Shown: piece by piece, positions 22,678 through 35,300 of the stretch
Numbering within the stretch: the stretch's first letter is position 1
How the letters are laid out: each line of letters begins with the position of its first letter
DNA from: Holacanthus passer
Taxonomy: Eukaryota > Chordata > Actinopteri > Pomacanthidae
NCBI GenBank assembly: GCA_025331565.1
Contig: JAFREQ010000043.1
Location: forward strand, 3,357,001-3,421,000
Direction of reading: 5' to 3'
Length of the DNA: 64,000 nt
Notes under the pieces: model-generated
The model's database searches: none
Told to the model about the DNA's origin: nothing
Seen by the model: only the letters and a program-made list of their open reading frames with translations
Program-made: the position numbers and the translations under genes

Positions 22678-23153
22678 TTTAACGGACGGCTGTACCCACC
22701 AATCAGAGGGCTCCTCTGGTGCTGCTATGAACATGTGACACAAGGGGGGCAGGGGCAGGATCAAAGACTGGGGGGTGTTTTTAAACGCTCAAAGTGTTCA
22801 AGAGCCTGTCTGTAAGTCTAACTGTGCATTTGTCTGTTCACATACATGTTTTCTTCCTCCCTCCCTCCTTCCTTCCTCCGCTCCCTTTTCCCCTCAGTTT
22901 TGCCTGCGCAGGCCAAACTGACGCTTTGCATGTACATGTGCCAACCGCTAAGAACATGCTCCAATGTGAAATGAGTATCTGTGAGTGTGTGTGTTGGACG
23001 TTTGATCAAAAAAAAAACATGTAGCTGTGTCCGCTTAAGACACACACACACTAACGCAAGCACTGTGTAAAATGAAAGTGATTGTGTAAGTGCCTCGCTG
23101 CCCCGGTGTCATGGTTTCTTCTGTTTGAGAGGGGAATCTCTTTGCATTGGCTT

Positions 23154-23159
23154 AATAAA
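23154..23159 (+). terminator. WIPI2 poly(A) signal AATAAA
   Basis: AATAAA lies 477 bases after the WIPI2 stop, followed by T-rich ATCTATTTTCATTTGTTGG. It is the first canonical signal after the stop codon and would give a 3' UTR of about 500 bases. Confidence 0.65.
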
Positions 23160-23179
23160 ATCTATTTTCATTTGTTGGA

Positions 23180-25252
23180 TCTTAACCGGGGGTGTGTACT
23201 ATCTTTTCTGACCCTTTCCTCTCTCACACACACAGTCACACTCTGTCGTGCGAGGAGTGTGGCATCAGTCATCTGGCTCAACTTTTCCCTCCAAAGAACG
23301 ATCTAGAAGCTTTTGGCATGAGGCAGAGGTGTTTGCGAATAAGAGTGTGTGTCTGTGCGCTTGTGCTGAGAACCCATTTGTGCGTGTATGCTGGGCATGT
23401 ACATTAGCAAAACACTGAGTGATTAGCCTCCACTTGTCCCCCTGTCCCCTCACTTTTACCTCATCCAAACAGAGGCTCAGTGGACCTTCCCGCCCTCTCC
23501 GCCCCTCCTCAGGCCTGCAGTCATTGGTTGATTTTAAACTCTGATATTACTGATCTTTTTTTAAATCTACATAACCGTTCATAACCAATGATGTGTCATG
23601 CGTAAGAAAACATGCATGGTGTTGTTGACGTGGTACTTTGTCCATACATCAGAGACATTTGGGTGGTGACGATCAGTTAAAGGCAGTCTGCAGATCAGTT
23701 GAGAATGGCAGGAAGCTGTCAGTGACAACATCCTGCGGGATCTCTACTCTGTACATTACTAGATGTGAGATATCACTGTACCATTTTATCAGGTTATGAC
23801 CATGGCTTGGAGATTTTACACTCTGAGTTAGTGGGTGTTTGCCCATCGAGGGAACTGTGGATTACAATTTGATTGATCTGGAGCTCAGGCTGAGCCTCAT
23901 CAACTGGTCCAGGATGCTGCATGATAACCCATTAATCCTTTGGTGTCTGAAGCCGCTGAACAAGGATTAGCCATGGGATTTTGGAGTGTCAGGCATTTTC
24001 TAATAATTTTGTATAAAATGTGAAACGTTCATCTGAAACTAAAATGAAAATAAATTCCATGTTGATGTATGAGATAGGTGCCTTTTGTTCTTGTTACACT
24101 GTGGTAACTTGCTTATATTCATTAAGAAAAGCAATTCAATGAAAGAGCAATTACTATTGTATTAGCATCACAGTTATTATAACTAATAAATGTTATTTAA
24201 CTTCATCCCAGATTTAAATTATTGACAATAATTTCATAGAATAGTTGACAATTTACCATAATGCCCTAGGATCTTGATGTTGAAGATTACGGGAATACAG
24301 TTTTATAATTTATACAGATGTATAATGTTGGTGGTGTTCAAACTGAGGAAGGGCCAACCAAAGCCACTTTCAGCCCACTGCCCCAATATCATGTTGTGAA
24401 TCAGTGTCTCAGTGTTAAGTAGAAACTTTGATTGACAGTACCCTGGGGAGACTGTGTGTAATCTTCACGCTGTTTCAGCTGAATTGTCAGCCCAAGGCTC
24501 CAGTTGCACTGTGTGCCAAATACTGTGTGCTGATTTGATTAATTGCACATTTGTTTGATAGTTTGCACCAAAACAGAACAATCTATACTGAGATGGTAAG
24601 TGCCTGTGGTATCTTTTGCATTTTCTCTAATCATAAATTGTTTTTTATTGTTTTTGTTTTTGCCTCTTGGGGGCAACACAACAAGTTGTAAACACAACAC
24701 TGATATACCTTTTAAAGCAACTACAAGGAACTTTCATTTTGTGTTGATTATGGCACCCCCTGTGGACAAAAGCGGGAGTGTTTCCACTGTCCACTGAGTT
24801 GTAAAGATCTTGACCTGACTAGCATGTGCAACTTAGTTTTGATACTATTTTACTAATAGTAATAGTAGTCATAGTAATAGTCATTTTCTTGACAAGTTAT
24901 CAACATTCCCTATATTAGTCTTCAGTCAACTCTTTCTCTCTCTTTGCTGATCTTCACCAAAACATTAAAGCTGTGACGTGTAAAACCAAAACAATAAGCT
25001 AGAAGACGGGACCTTGTGTCAAAATCTAACTGTAGTACCTTCAATACATCAGTTAACATTGCGCTTGCATGGTGCATATTCTTAAATTAAAACCTGTGTA
25101 GGTTCCTGAGGGCCCTCTTCTGGATTAATTCACCCCTGTGCATAATTGTATCATCTACGGTGTCAATGGTATCAAAGACATGTTAAGTACATTATAAGAT
25201 CAGATAAGATAAACCTTTATTCATCCCTCAGTGGGGAAATTTGCAATAAGTG
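23180..25252. other. Spacer after WIPI2; no gene seen
   Basis: The stretch has stop-rich frames, a short CA tract and repeat-like segments. One at about 24640-24800 (GCAACTACAAGGAACTTTCA, TGGCACCCCCTGTGGACAAA) and one at 25195-25245 (GATAAACCTTTATTCATCCC, TCAGTGGGGAAATTT) look like frequent fish repeats. Nothing coding can be supported. Confidence 0.55.
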
Positions 25253-25325
25253 TGTTTCCGCCCGGTTTCGAACCGGGGACCTTTCGCGTGTGAGGCGAAC
25301 GTGATAACCACTACACTACGGAAAC
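25253..25325 (-). tRNA. tRNA-Val, anticodon CAC
   Basis: Read on the minus strand, the 73 bases fold as a full cloverleaf. The acceptor stem is GTTTCCG / CGGAAAC with discriminator A. The D arm is in TAGTGTAGTGGTTATCAC, which also serves as the internal A box. The anticodon stem TTCGC/GCGAA closes the loop CTCACAC, with CAC at 25290-25292. The T arm CCCGGTTCGAAACCGGG contains the B box GGTTCGAAACC. The stems I checked (acceptor, anticodon, T) are fully paired and there is no intron. The sequence looks like the standard vertebrate tRNA-Val(CAC), so it is probably functional rather than a tRNA-derived SINE. It stands alone between WIPI2 and the myosin remnant. Confidence 0.95.
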
Positions 25326-25558
25326 TGGCAAAATTACACAATTGCCTGCACGAATAGTGTGATGTGGTCTATATGGATTCACTGTTCATCCAGACCAGAT
25401 GTAGACTTTTTGTCCAAACACAAATAAAAGCTAAAAAGATGTATTGTTGCAGGATGTGTGCTTCAAAGATGATTTGCTCAAATAGATGAATCGTTAAAGA
25501 CCTAGCTGCTAGCAGTGTGTGTGTTTGTCTCTCTCCCCCTCTATCCTTCGTGCCCTGC

Positions 25559-28500
25559 AGCTGGGTTCCTCATCCTCAATTTATTTCAGGTCATCTCTGC
25601 CAACTCTGTCTGCTCCTCGGCATCATCCAGTTCATGGATCATACCTGTATTCAGACAGGCTGCTGTTGGCCTCCTACAGTGACACAGGCAGGTTTGTCTC
25701 AGCATTAAATACATTTGTATGTTACGTTAAAAAAATGTCTTCAGCTCGCTAACATGTCTGCTTTTGAGGAATCAAAAAGTGTCCTATTTTTTTGATTGAC
25801 ACATTTTTGAATATTGTCAAGCTCTAATGGGATTCAAGTTTCATAATTAAAAGTGCCACAATTTAAAGGAGACATGAGTGGTACCAACGTTCTCATCTAG
25901 TCTTCCAAAATGTCAAAAAAAAAAAAACCTGCAAGATATGTAGTTAGAAAGAACCTGTTCCTTAAAACATTACCAAAAATCCTAAAATTACTTAGAAGGA
26001 TAAGAATAAAAATCATAATAAGAATTTTAAATCCAGCGTCACCACTCTGACTCACAGCGTCCTCTATCTAGGACTTGTGGTCCTCCTCCGTCTGGAACAT
26101 CAGCTTCTTGAGTCGAAAAACTTGAGCTGAACTTCAAACTTTTGTGTGTGTGTAGTCATACAGGATAGTCTTCAGGATAGTCAGAATTTGATACTAGAGT
26201 GAGAAAATTTGATGAAATGAATAGAGGTTATATGATGATTCACTTGAGAAAATGACAGTAGTAATAAATTACGTCAAAAGAATTAATCAAGAATCAAGAA
26301 AATGGGATTATAAAACCATATAAAGCCCATTCATTATCATGCTCTTACACTTGTGCACCTGTTTGTGTGTGTCTCTCTATGTAATTCTTAATCATTCGTC
26401 CCCTTTTGTGAATTTAGAAAATATAATACATTCAGTTATTCCTTTCTTTGTGTACAAAACACTGTGCAATATTGGATAACTGATTATTATATAAAATATA
26501 TTTGCTGGTTACAGGTTTAGTACAAGATTTACAGTTGGACACAATCATTTTGGACACTTGTGATGGCCATTTGTTTTTTACAGTCAAATGAATAATAAAT
26601 TAATTAATAGACAAATAAATATATTAATTAATCACCATTATCCCACATACAGTCCTATGAGAGCCTGTATTTTTTGGATGCCCGGTCACAGCAGAGACCT
26701 GAATTCCCTCATGTTACAGACATTCATTTGTCTGCGTGTGTGTGTGTTTGTGTGTGTGTTAGTCTGTCCGAGTCTATGGTGAGGTCTTCCACCTCTCCCC
26801 GCAGCCTTTGCTTGACCTTCTCCAAGCTGGCAGCTCTGGTTTGGGCCGCCTCCACTGCCTCCTCAGCTTCTTGGAGAAGCTCTGCAAGTTTGCGCCTGGA
26901 GGAGAGTGGGTGGAGAGAAAGGGAGAAGCAACCGTGGGATTAAATTAAAAAGTATCAAGTTGACCACCATGTTTCATTCATGCATGAGGCTGTTGTATAA
27001 AACTTTAGGATCCACTTTTTGTTTTGAAGGTTGTCGCTTGAGCTCATCAGTCTGTGAGCTGAGGGATGCTTCAGCCTGGTCACCTGGGTCGGCTTACTCT
27101 CCTCCACACAAAACAGAAACAGACTGTAAATTTAAAAAACAGTGTTTGTGGGTGGCTGTGTCTGAGGCGTCCATCACAGCCAGGCAAGCGTTGGCCTGAA
27201 CCAAGTTGGCCTCCACCAGGTTGTCCTCCAGCTTTATGGGCGTAAGTCTCAGAGTTTATCTATAGATGGAAACGCCCAAATACACACATGCAAAAGCAGG
27301 TGTGTGTATGAGTCATGAGTCGTGTTTTCCAATAACTTCACACCTTCGCTTTCTGTGTGGCCTCCATGGTGACACAGAGATTATTAATTACACTTTAGTT
27401 AAATAGGAGAAATGTGTCTACATGTGTGGAAGAGGCTTCAAGGATTCTGTAAATACCTTCAGAACAGCAGTAAGTGTTTCATGGCCTGCTGGGCTTTTTA
27501 AAGATCACATTTATTTTTGGGAAAAACTGATTCTCAGCACCGTGACTGAAATGCAATGTTAATACACCAGAGGCCCAAAGTGGGGCTTGAGATCTCTGTG
27601 ATCCTTCACACCAAAGAAGATCAAACGAGCAAAAGAGAAGCAGAGGATTTCACACTGGTGATTCAATCTTTCTTTGAGGGTTTCCTAGAAGCCAGCAGAA
27701 GTAGTAATAGCTACTATACATAAAGATTTGCCAATAGACTACAAGAGTAATAGAGTAGACCGCGCTTTTCAGCATGTGTCAGAAAATCATCTGTAACATA
27801 AATACACACATGTATCAGCTGACTGTGTGCAGATATCGCTCACATACTGCAGCAAGCCCCAGGGCCAGGTCCTTCTCCTGAAGTGTCCTCTAGCAAATAA
27901 GTGGACAAGTACAATATCTACCCTCTTTGAATAGTCTTTTTTACAAGAACATTTGAATAATCGAAATAATGTTTTTACGATACCTTTGGTCACAAACTCA
28001 ACCTTGACCCTGGGGTTATGCTATATCCCTCTGTAGCTCCCCAGAGCTGATGGCCATGAGGAGGGCGACTCTGTCATCTACTTTAGGAAGGGAAGAAGAA
28101 AGGGGACAAGAAATTAAAGAAATAATTTCATGTCTTATAGCACATGCTGAAAAAATGGGTCAGAACAGAACACACAATAGAGACAGGGACTGATGAAAGG
28201 AAAAAAAACATATAGGGTTTGAAAAATATGAGCTGAGACACTATGAGTGACAGAGAAAGAGCCAGGTGGACTTTTTATACCCTCAGCAGAATCCACATCC
28301 GCCTGTTCCTCTCTGGTTTCTGTTTGAACTTTATGCTGTGCATTACGCCTCCAGTCAGCTTGTGCATGCTCATCTTCTCCTCAGGAGTAAAGCCTAGGAC
28401 ATCAAAGGCTTCCTGTGGACGCAAAAGAGAAAAGAGCATCAGCACTGCACAACCCCCAGTCGGCGTGCACAACAGAGAAGCAACAGCACCATCAACAGGC

Positions 28501-30460
28501 TGATGCGTTTATATGTTTTCTCACTGGTTATGCAAAGAAGTGCGTCTGTCTTTATTGCTTTTATTTAAAATCAGAACACAGCATGAATTACTGATTTGAT
28601 TGAGACCTGATAGCAGCTTTAATATTAAAGATGAACATCAGACAACAGTCTTTCTCAAAACTGTTGAACAATGTTTCCCTGCTCAATTCTACGCATTTTT
28701 TGACATCCATGGAAACATGTCATTGTAATCCATAATGCAAAATTGTCCCTCTCATTTCAAATGCACATGTGACTTATAATATACTGTTTATATCTGTAAT
28801 TCTATATTAACTGGTGACATTGCAGTTTTATCCATCTCACCTATTAGTTCTAGCTTCCTTCCAGACAGGAGTTGGTTGAGATGTGGCATCCTCTCTCAAC
28901 AGCCTGCTGGGAAATCACTCTTTATCTCTCCGGCACATCTGATGTACACACACATACACACACACAGAAAAACACAACAGGACAGTTTTAAAGATGCTTA
29001 TTCTATTCTTTTCACACCAAAGTGCTTTCACTGGATAATATCTTCATTTCATTGAACATAGCATGGAAAAAAACATGATTTGGCATTTTACCAAGGTTCA
29101 CTAATACAAAGCAATAAAAGAAATCCACTCACAGGTCTCAATGTCAGCACCAGCCAGCTGTCTGCTCACAGGTTTGGCGATACTGTTGTTATTTTTCTAC
29201 AATTTTCATTTAATTTCACATGGACATTGGACATTTTCACCGTGTAAAAATTAGCAAATACATGTGTCCCTGCAAAGTGTGAGGAGCTGTTGTTCCTGAT
29301 GGCCTTGGTGTTGCCAAATGCCTCCAGCGCTGCGTTAGCCCGGATGATCTGGTCCTCCAGAGAGAGCCCTGAGAGAAGAGAAGAGAAGAGAAGAGAAATT
29401 TGCATGGTTTTGGTGGACAAGAAAGGCAACATGTAAAATCGTATCTATGCATACACAAACACACACTAGCCTTGAAGTATTTGCTCCCAGAGGCTCCAAC
29501 ATTGCAAAGTACTGGATGCATTTCTGAGTGTTTTTCTCTTGCCAGCAACAGATTCTCCACTGAAGGAGAAAAATTAATAAGGGATTAATAATGGTAAGAC
29601 ATGCAGACTGCACCATATACATCATTTATTAAAAAAAACATGTTGTCCATACATGCTCAGCATAGACTGGCTCTCATGCCCTGTGATGATGGGACATAAA
29701 GAGGGCAGGTGAGCAACAGAGAAAGTGAGAGAGACAGGAGTAATTACTGCTGATTTCCCTCCGAGCAGATCAGAGGACTGCTGATGTTCTCCGTCAGCAG
29801 TACCAACAACACAGACAGCTGTCAGCTCTCCCCTGATGCCGTATAATGGTTTCAAATATTTTTCTACTCCCTGAACAAATCATCACACGCCACACTGATT
29901 ACATGCTTTCAGCAACTGCCTCGCTCCCTCTCTCCACATAAAGAACAGCATAATGACTTTCATGCAGCTCGTCTCAGGAGGGTCATCCCCCATCATCACA
30001 TAACACTTGCTCACTTCTCCTCTTTGACAACCTCCCTTCGCCCGACCATGACCAACAGCTGATTAAACATTGTACTCTCAGCATGTCGTCGTAGGTGTTG
30101 TCAAAGACAGAGAAGAGCTGAGGTCTAGAGGTGGACAGGAACATGTTACGGGTTTGAAGGATGCATCAGGATGAAAAGACTGACAAACTCAGTAATATGA
30201 GTACAAATCCTTTGCCTTTCCTTCTCAGTGGACGGGACCTTCCTGGTTACAGTGTTCTTGGTGGTCTTGACGGTGACTTTGTCCCCATCTTCACTCTGAA
30301 TCTCCCCAGCAATGAAAGCCTCCTTCTCATCTTTGACCCAGCAGGAGTGCTTGATGTCGTATGGTTTATTCATAGCATCCAGGCGCTCCTTCTCTAAGGG
30401 AACCACAGACGGCATGGGGTCCACATCGTCCCCATTCTCCCCTTTATACACACCCGGCAT
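25559..30460 (-). pseudogene. myh16: Decayed sarcomeric myosin heavy chain, probably MYH16
   Basis: Collinear remnants of a myosin heavy chain run right to left. The N-terminus is at 30230-30460 (MPGVYKGENGDDVDPMP, AMNKPYDIKHSCWVKDEKEA). Motor pieces are at 30076-30123 (PQLFSVFDNTYDDMLR), 29272-29367 (LEDQIIRANAALEAFGNTKA), 29134-29157 (LAGADIET), 28855-28945 (VISQQAVERGCHI, then shifted QLLSGRK), 28282-28413 (AFDVLGFTPEEK, KLTGGVMH) and 27983-28079 (VALLMAISSGELQ). Rod pieces are at 26771-26899 (AASLEKVKQRLRGEVEDL), 26050-26118 (FQTEEDHK) and 25559-25680 (IHELDDAEEQTELAE). Lesions are in-frame stops at 28922-28924, 28016-28018, 26068-26070 and 25586-25588, plus frameshifts near 28882, 28315, 28010 and 25649. 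No intact P-loop (GESGAGKT) is found. The N-terminus and the SMURF1 neighbour point to MYH16; a different MYH paralogue is possible. Confidence 0.88.
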
Positions 30461-32070
30461 GGCTGCTACTGCTGCTGCTGCTGCCATCGACAAACACCAA
30501 CCAACCGAGCAGCTCACTCACCTACTGGCTGCTGGCATTACACAGACTCTCAGGAGCAAAAATGTATATAAAGTCACTCTCACTGTTCCTCTTTATCTTG
30601 TGTCCTTTTTCTTAAAGCCTAATGTAATTTCTTCTTTGCCCTTTTTTTTAATCTTTTCTGTTTGTATTGAAATCAGTTTGTGGGAACAAACTCACATTTG
30701 GCCACCCAGTGGGATCTCCCAACTGTTCTGTGCAATGAATGACTTCATCTTCATTAACTGCGTGTGTGTGTGTGTGTGTGTGTGTGTATCCCCAGAGGTA
30801 TAACTGAGTTTGTTTCTATGATTGGAATGATCTAAGTAGTTGTGAACACACTCAGTTTGTCTCAGGGGTTCCAGCGGCACTTTGAATAACAAATACACTC
30901 ACTGTATAGACACACACGCACACAAACACACACATAATCACATAATCACACTAACAGCTGTACATAACTGTTTTGGAGGGATAAACTAATTTGCGTGTGT
31001 GTGTGTCTGCGGCAACACTGCTGCCACCTGTGGAGTGCCGACACGCACATGATACATATATGATACGTGATACATACAAACACAAGTGCTAGTTGGACAG
31101 ATGTGCAGTTGCAGATAAAAAGTGGGATGAAGAGACTAAGACGAGGAAGGGGGGGCTGAGAAAAACACCAATGCTTCTATGAAGACGGAGACCTCTAAAT
31201 CATTACTTCCACCTGTTCCCCTTGCAATTATGAGCTTATCTGTGTGAGCAGGACAGGGAGAAGGAGTGTGTGTGGGGGTCCAGACTCAGACAGATCAACA
31301 GACAAAAAATGGATATAAAGGTTACAAGTGCATGTGTGTGTTTGCAAGACAAAATGTGTGTGTGTGTGAGCCAAGCTTCTGGAAGTGTGTGGCGTCCGGC
31401 AAGCCGTTTCACCGCTTATGTGGATTTACTGTGTCCTGTAAACAGGCTGGTGAGAGGGTCCATTGTTTCAGCAGCTAATACTACAGCCGAGCTGCTAACC
31501 CCAGTGCTGCGAAAGAGCCAAATCCCTCCAGCCAGTATCCCTGCCCACCCAGCTCCTTTAACGGAGCCCACCAGTGTTTTAGCCCACTGTATGCTATACT
31601 TAACATTCCTGACAAACATTTATTTAAAGCTGATCGTATCATTTTAGAGACAGTAAAGTAAAGCATTCACTTGACTTGATGCCATATATGCATTCTTGGG
31701 TTATGATCTCACCTTCATTATGACCATAATTATGTAGTTTAAAGCACAGATTTTATTGTGTAAAGTCATCTGTATTCTTATCTTTTTGTTCTTAACAGTG
31801 TAGGATATGGTACCTTAAATTAAATGAAAGTCTGAAGAATTTCATTTCTTTGTGATCATTGTTTTTCCATCTTATCTGTTTATTATCCAATTATTGCATT
31901 TCTGAAGTATAATATGTTTATAGTTTGATTGTTTGTAATTCATAAAAAAAAGATAATAGGCTTGATTAACTTAACAATTAAACATAAATGATGTGCTGAT
32001 TTTTCTGTTTTTAACTATGTAGGCTTACCTAAAATAAATTGAAGTCTGAAGGCTTCCTCACGGGCACGCA
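30461..32070. other. Spacer between the myosin remnant and SMURF1
   Basis: The interval separates two head-to-head transcription units. It contains a (TG)13 run at 30762-30787 and short CA tracts. No exon is supported. If the myosin gene were alive its promoter would lie here. Confidence 0.5.
30762..30787. repeat. (GT)13 microsatellite
   Basis: An uninterrupted GT run about 300 bases upstream of the myosin remnant's start codon. Confidence 0.95.
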
Positions 32071-32116
32071 CACGCTCCGCAGACGCGAGCACGTAAGGTT
32101 ATACCCGTTAAGGACA

Positions 32117-32124
32117 TGACGTCA
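32117..32124. promoter_or_regulatory. Perfect CRE (TGACGTCA) in the SMURF1 promoter
   Basis: The full palindromic cAMP-response element TGACGTCA lies 217 bases upstream of the SMURF1 ATG, within a CpG-richer patch (GGGCACGCACACGCTCCGCA from about 32062). CREB/ATF binding is inferred from the motif alone. Confidence 0.5.
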
Positions 32125-32340
32125 GTACGTGCTTGAGCCTGCCCGAAAATGTTCTCTCGTGTTGTTGGATTTCGAGGCAGCGCAGGACTTTGCGATGAAA
32201 TAATACATTTTTACCCGTGAGGAAAACAAAAACAAACCGCATGATTTTAAACTGAAGTTGTCCGCCTTCCCATTAAGTGGTGAAACTGTGTTTTCGGGAG
32301 ACTCCAGCGGGAAGTTTGTGTGATCGTTTTTCCCGGAGTG

Positions 32341-35300
32341 ATGTCGAATCCTGGGACTCGGAGGAACGGGTCCAGCATCAAAATCCGACTGACAGGTAAA
32401 AAAAACCGGAGCGAAAGAAAAAGCTTACGGTGCATGTTTGAACTCAAGCTGACATGTTTTACTCACAAACCGCTGTTGTGAAGTGTTGATATCAGTAAAC
32501 CAAACAAGACATCACGAAGTGTCTTTCAGTCTCTCGGCTGTTTGCCCAAACATCCGGTTTTTGTGTGGCACAAGTGCTAGCTTGTTAGCTGAGATGCTAA
32601 CCAAATTACCGAGAGGACAGACAGTCAAGAAGCTGTCCCCTGTCCTGTGGGTTTTAGAGCTGAGACATCCGACTGGCCAGCTGTGTCCTGGTCATTGGAA
32701 ACACAGACTTTTTAAAGCCACGTTCAGAAACTTTATCAATTGCTCGCACTTCAGCCAGCCAGCGTTAGCTAATAGTAACGTTGTAGTTAATGTTGACCGC
32801 TAACGCTCGCTAGCTACACCCATTTTTTGGGGCTGACCACCAGCCGAACCTATTGCTTGACCTAAATGCGACGGGCTCTGTACCAGGGATGAAAGCAAAT
32901 GTCGAACCCCAGCCTGTCTGAAAATCAATCTGTCGGTAGATTTGACATGCTAGCCCAGATTAGCCGTTCGTATTGATTGGCTTTTCGCTGCTGTGTCAGC
33001 TGTAGCAAGACAAATATGAGTCGTTCAACTTATCCATGCTCAGAGAAGCTTGACACGTTTGCTCTTTTTGGGCACCTAATACTGAACTCAGACATTTTGA
33101 TCTTTTTGGGGTCAGACTGTCCTCTGTAGAACACATAGGCCCCCCTCTCTCTCTCTCTTTCTCACACACACAGGACACAGCTGGAACAATGGTTTGTACT
33201 GTAGCTAATGTAACCCCACTGGGCACCCAGGGGCCTCTATTCAAATGGAAATGACCTCTCTGTGCCGCTGGGCAGACGGCTTGTCCTTCTTTTGATTCAA
33301 AATTGAGCAAACACACACCAAAATTGACTTGCTGGTAGGCTAAATATTTCTTCGTGTGGTTGGATGGAGTGGTGTGTGTGACTGTGATGGATGTTTTTTG
33401 GAGTAAAAGTGCTGAAGCTCCTGAATGTGGATGAGTTGCTGTTGCTGTTTATTTTTTACTACTCTGTTGCTCTTTTTGTGAAACTGGATTTCAAGAGAGC
33501 AGAATAGTCATCAAAACACAACAGACAGTGAGGGACATAAGAGAACAAAACATGAACTTCAAGAGACACATTTTAAAGGAGAGGACTAGAAGCAAAACAA
33601 AGTAGAAAGTTGTAACAGTTTTGTAAGTTTCACTACATTGATTGTATGTGACAGTAAAATCCGAATTACATTAATTTATATTTACAGTTAGAAATAGAGC
33701 TCACAGAAAATTAGTTGGTTTTGGTAATTGATTATTTGACATTTATTTTTAGCAAAAAAGGCAAAAAAAATCTACTGGTTCCATCTTGAATGTGAATATC
33801 ATCTGGATTTCTTATTGTAATATGATAGGAAACTGAAAGTCTTGGGACTGTTGGTCAGACAGAACATCACATTTGAAGACATCAGCATTGGCTTTGGGAG
33901 TGTTTGAGGGATATTTTTCATTTTATAGACCGAACCAATGAATTGATTAATCAACAAAGTAACTGATAGATTAATGGATGATGGAAAAAAATCCTCAGTT
34001 GCAACCCTAGTTAGAAAAAGTGCGATGTACAGTAATAGTACTATCATCCATCGGTATTATAATAGCTTCAGTATTAACAGTAAATCCAGTATAAGTAATC
34101 TGCTAAGAAATCTAGTGAAATGCTGTACTTTGTCAGACAACTGTGTTTCAAATGAGTCAAGATGAAAGAGGGCAGAGAAAGTGCGTATGGATGTTTTAGA
34201 CTGTGGAGGGTCGAGCGTGTGCATGTGTGTAAACCGGTCACTCATTATTTCAGCTTGGATACAAACAAAAGGTTATTGCCCCTCACTGTGCCCCGCCCCC
34301 ACAGGTATGAGTGGAATTCTAATTGGGTGAGGAATGTGTGATGAGCCAATGGGAGCGCAGTGCTGCCCAGCTGGCCAGCACTCTTGTTTAGTCTGTCAGA
34401 GAGAGGGCTTGTTTGGCCTACATCAGAAAGGCCTGTCTGTCTGTGGCAGGGACACAGACAAAGACCAGGCAAGTTTGACACTGGTTCACATTTCAGAGAC
34501 TGCGTTGGGGTTTATATGGACATGTTTTAGCTAGCCAAGAGGTGGTTGTTGTGTCTTTCTGTCTGCTTTTTTGTGCATAAGCTTAAGTTAGCTGAAGGAG
34601 ACGTGCTCTAGGTATAAGAAAAGGGTTCCATTATCTTTAGGTTGTGTGATCGAGTGAGATGTTTATGGACAGTGTTAGACTTTATAGACAAATATTTATA
34701 AAGCTTTTTCCTGTCTAGTTTGGGACTTTGAATTGTTTGAGTATCAAACACTGTCAAGTACTGGAAGCAGGCACCAAATATTTGATCAGAATCTGTTCTT
34801 TATTTGTTATTTGATAAATTTGACAATTCCACATTTTAAGTGAGGATTTTTACATTTTATGCTTTATTATATATTTACGATGCTCTGGACAACACCAACA
34901 AATAATGTTTTGATATAACCAAAACTTGGGACTTGGACAACATCAACATTTTCATACAACAACCAGTCAAATTCTGGTTGTGGGTTGTTGTTTTTTTTCA
35001 AGGATCTTTCTTCCCATGTTGCTGACCAGATTTGAATATGGGACATGGTCAAGACAATGTATCATGCAGGAAATAAATGGGTCAGAAAGTAGAAAAAACA
35101 TTGTTTGTATTTGGAAATGAATGGGCTTTATTGTGTAAAAATGCTGTCTAATGGAGGAAAGAATCAGTGATTCAGCGGGATGATGTTAATTTGCTCATGG
35201 AAGCAACACGTGCTGCTCGGGTTTTGGTGCCAGGGAGTCGGATTGAACTCGGCTTTGCCCAGGAGCCAACACAGGGCAGCGTCAGGTCAGCAGGTGACCT

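Noticed and set aside
24640..24800. CTCF site at GCCTCTTGGGGGCAAC
   Set aside because: The match to the CTCF core is incomplete and it lies in a repeat-like segment.
27170..27240. Coiled-coil-like reading KLEDNLVEANLVQANACL on the minus strand
   Set aside because: It lies inside the myosin relic and may be a rod fragment, but I could not align it to a particular rod position, so it is not listed as a separate fragment.
27868..27905. Minus-strand reading TLQEKDLALGLAAVCER resembling the myosin S2 start
   Set aside because: It is similar to LLQEKNDLALQLQ and is in the right order, but too short and degraded to claim on its own.
30146..30517. 123-codon minus-strand frame as a functional small myosin-like gene
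   Set aside because: It is only the N-terminal piece of the myosin relic, reading through what should be a splice site into noncoding sequence; downstream lesions show the gene is dead.
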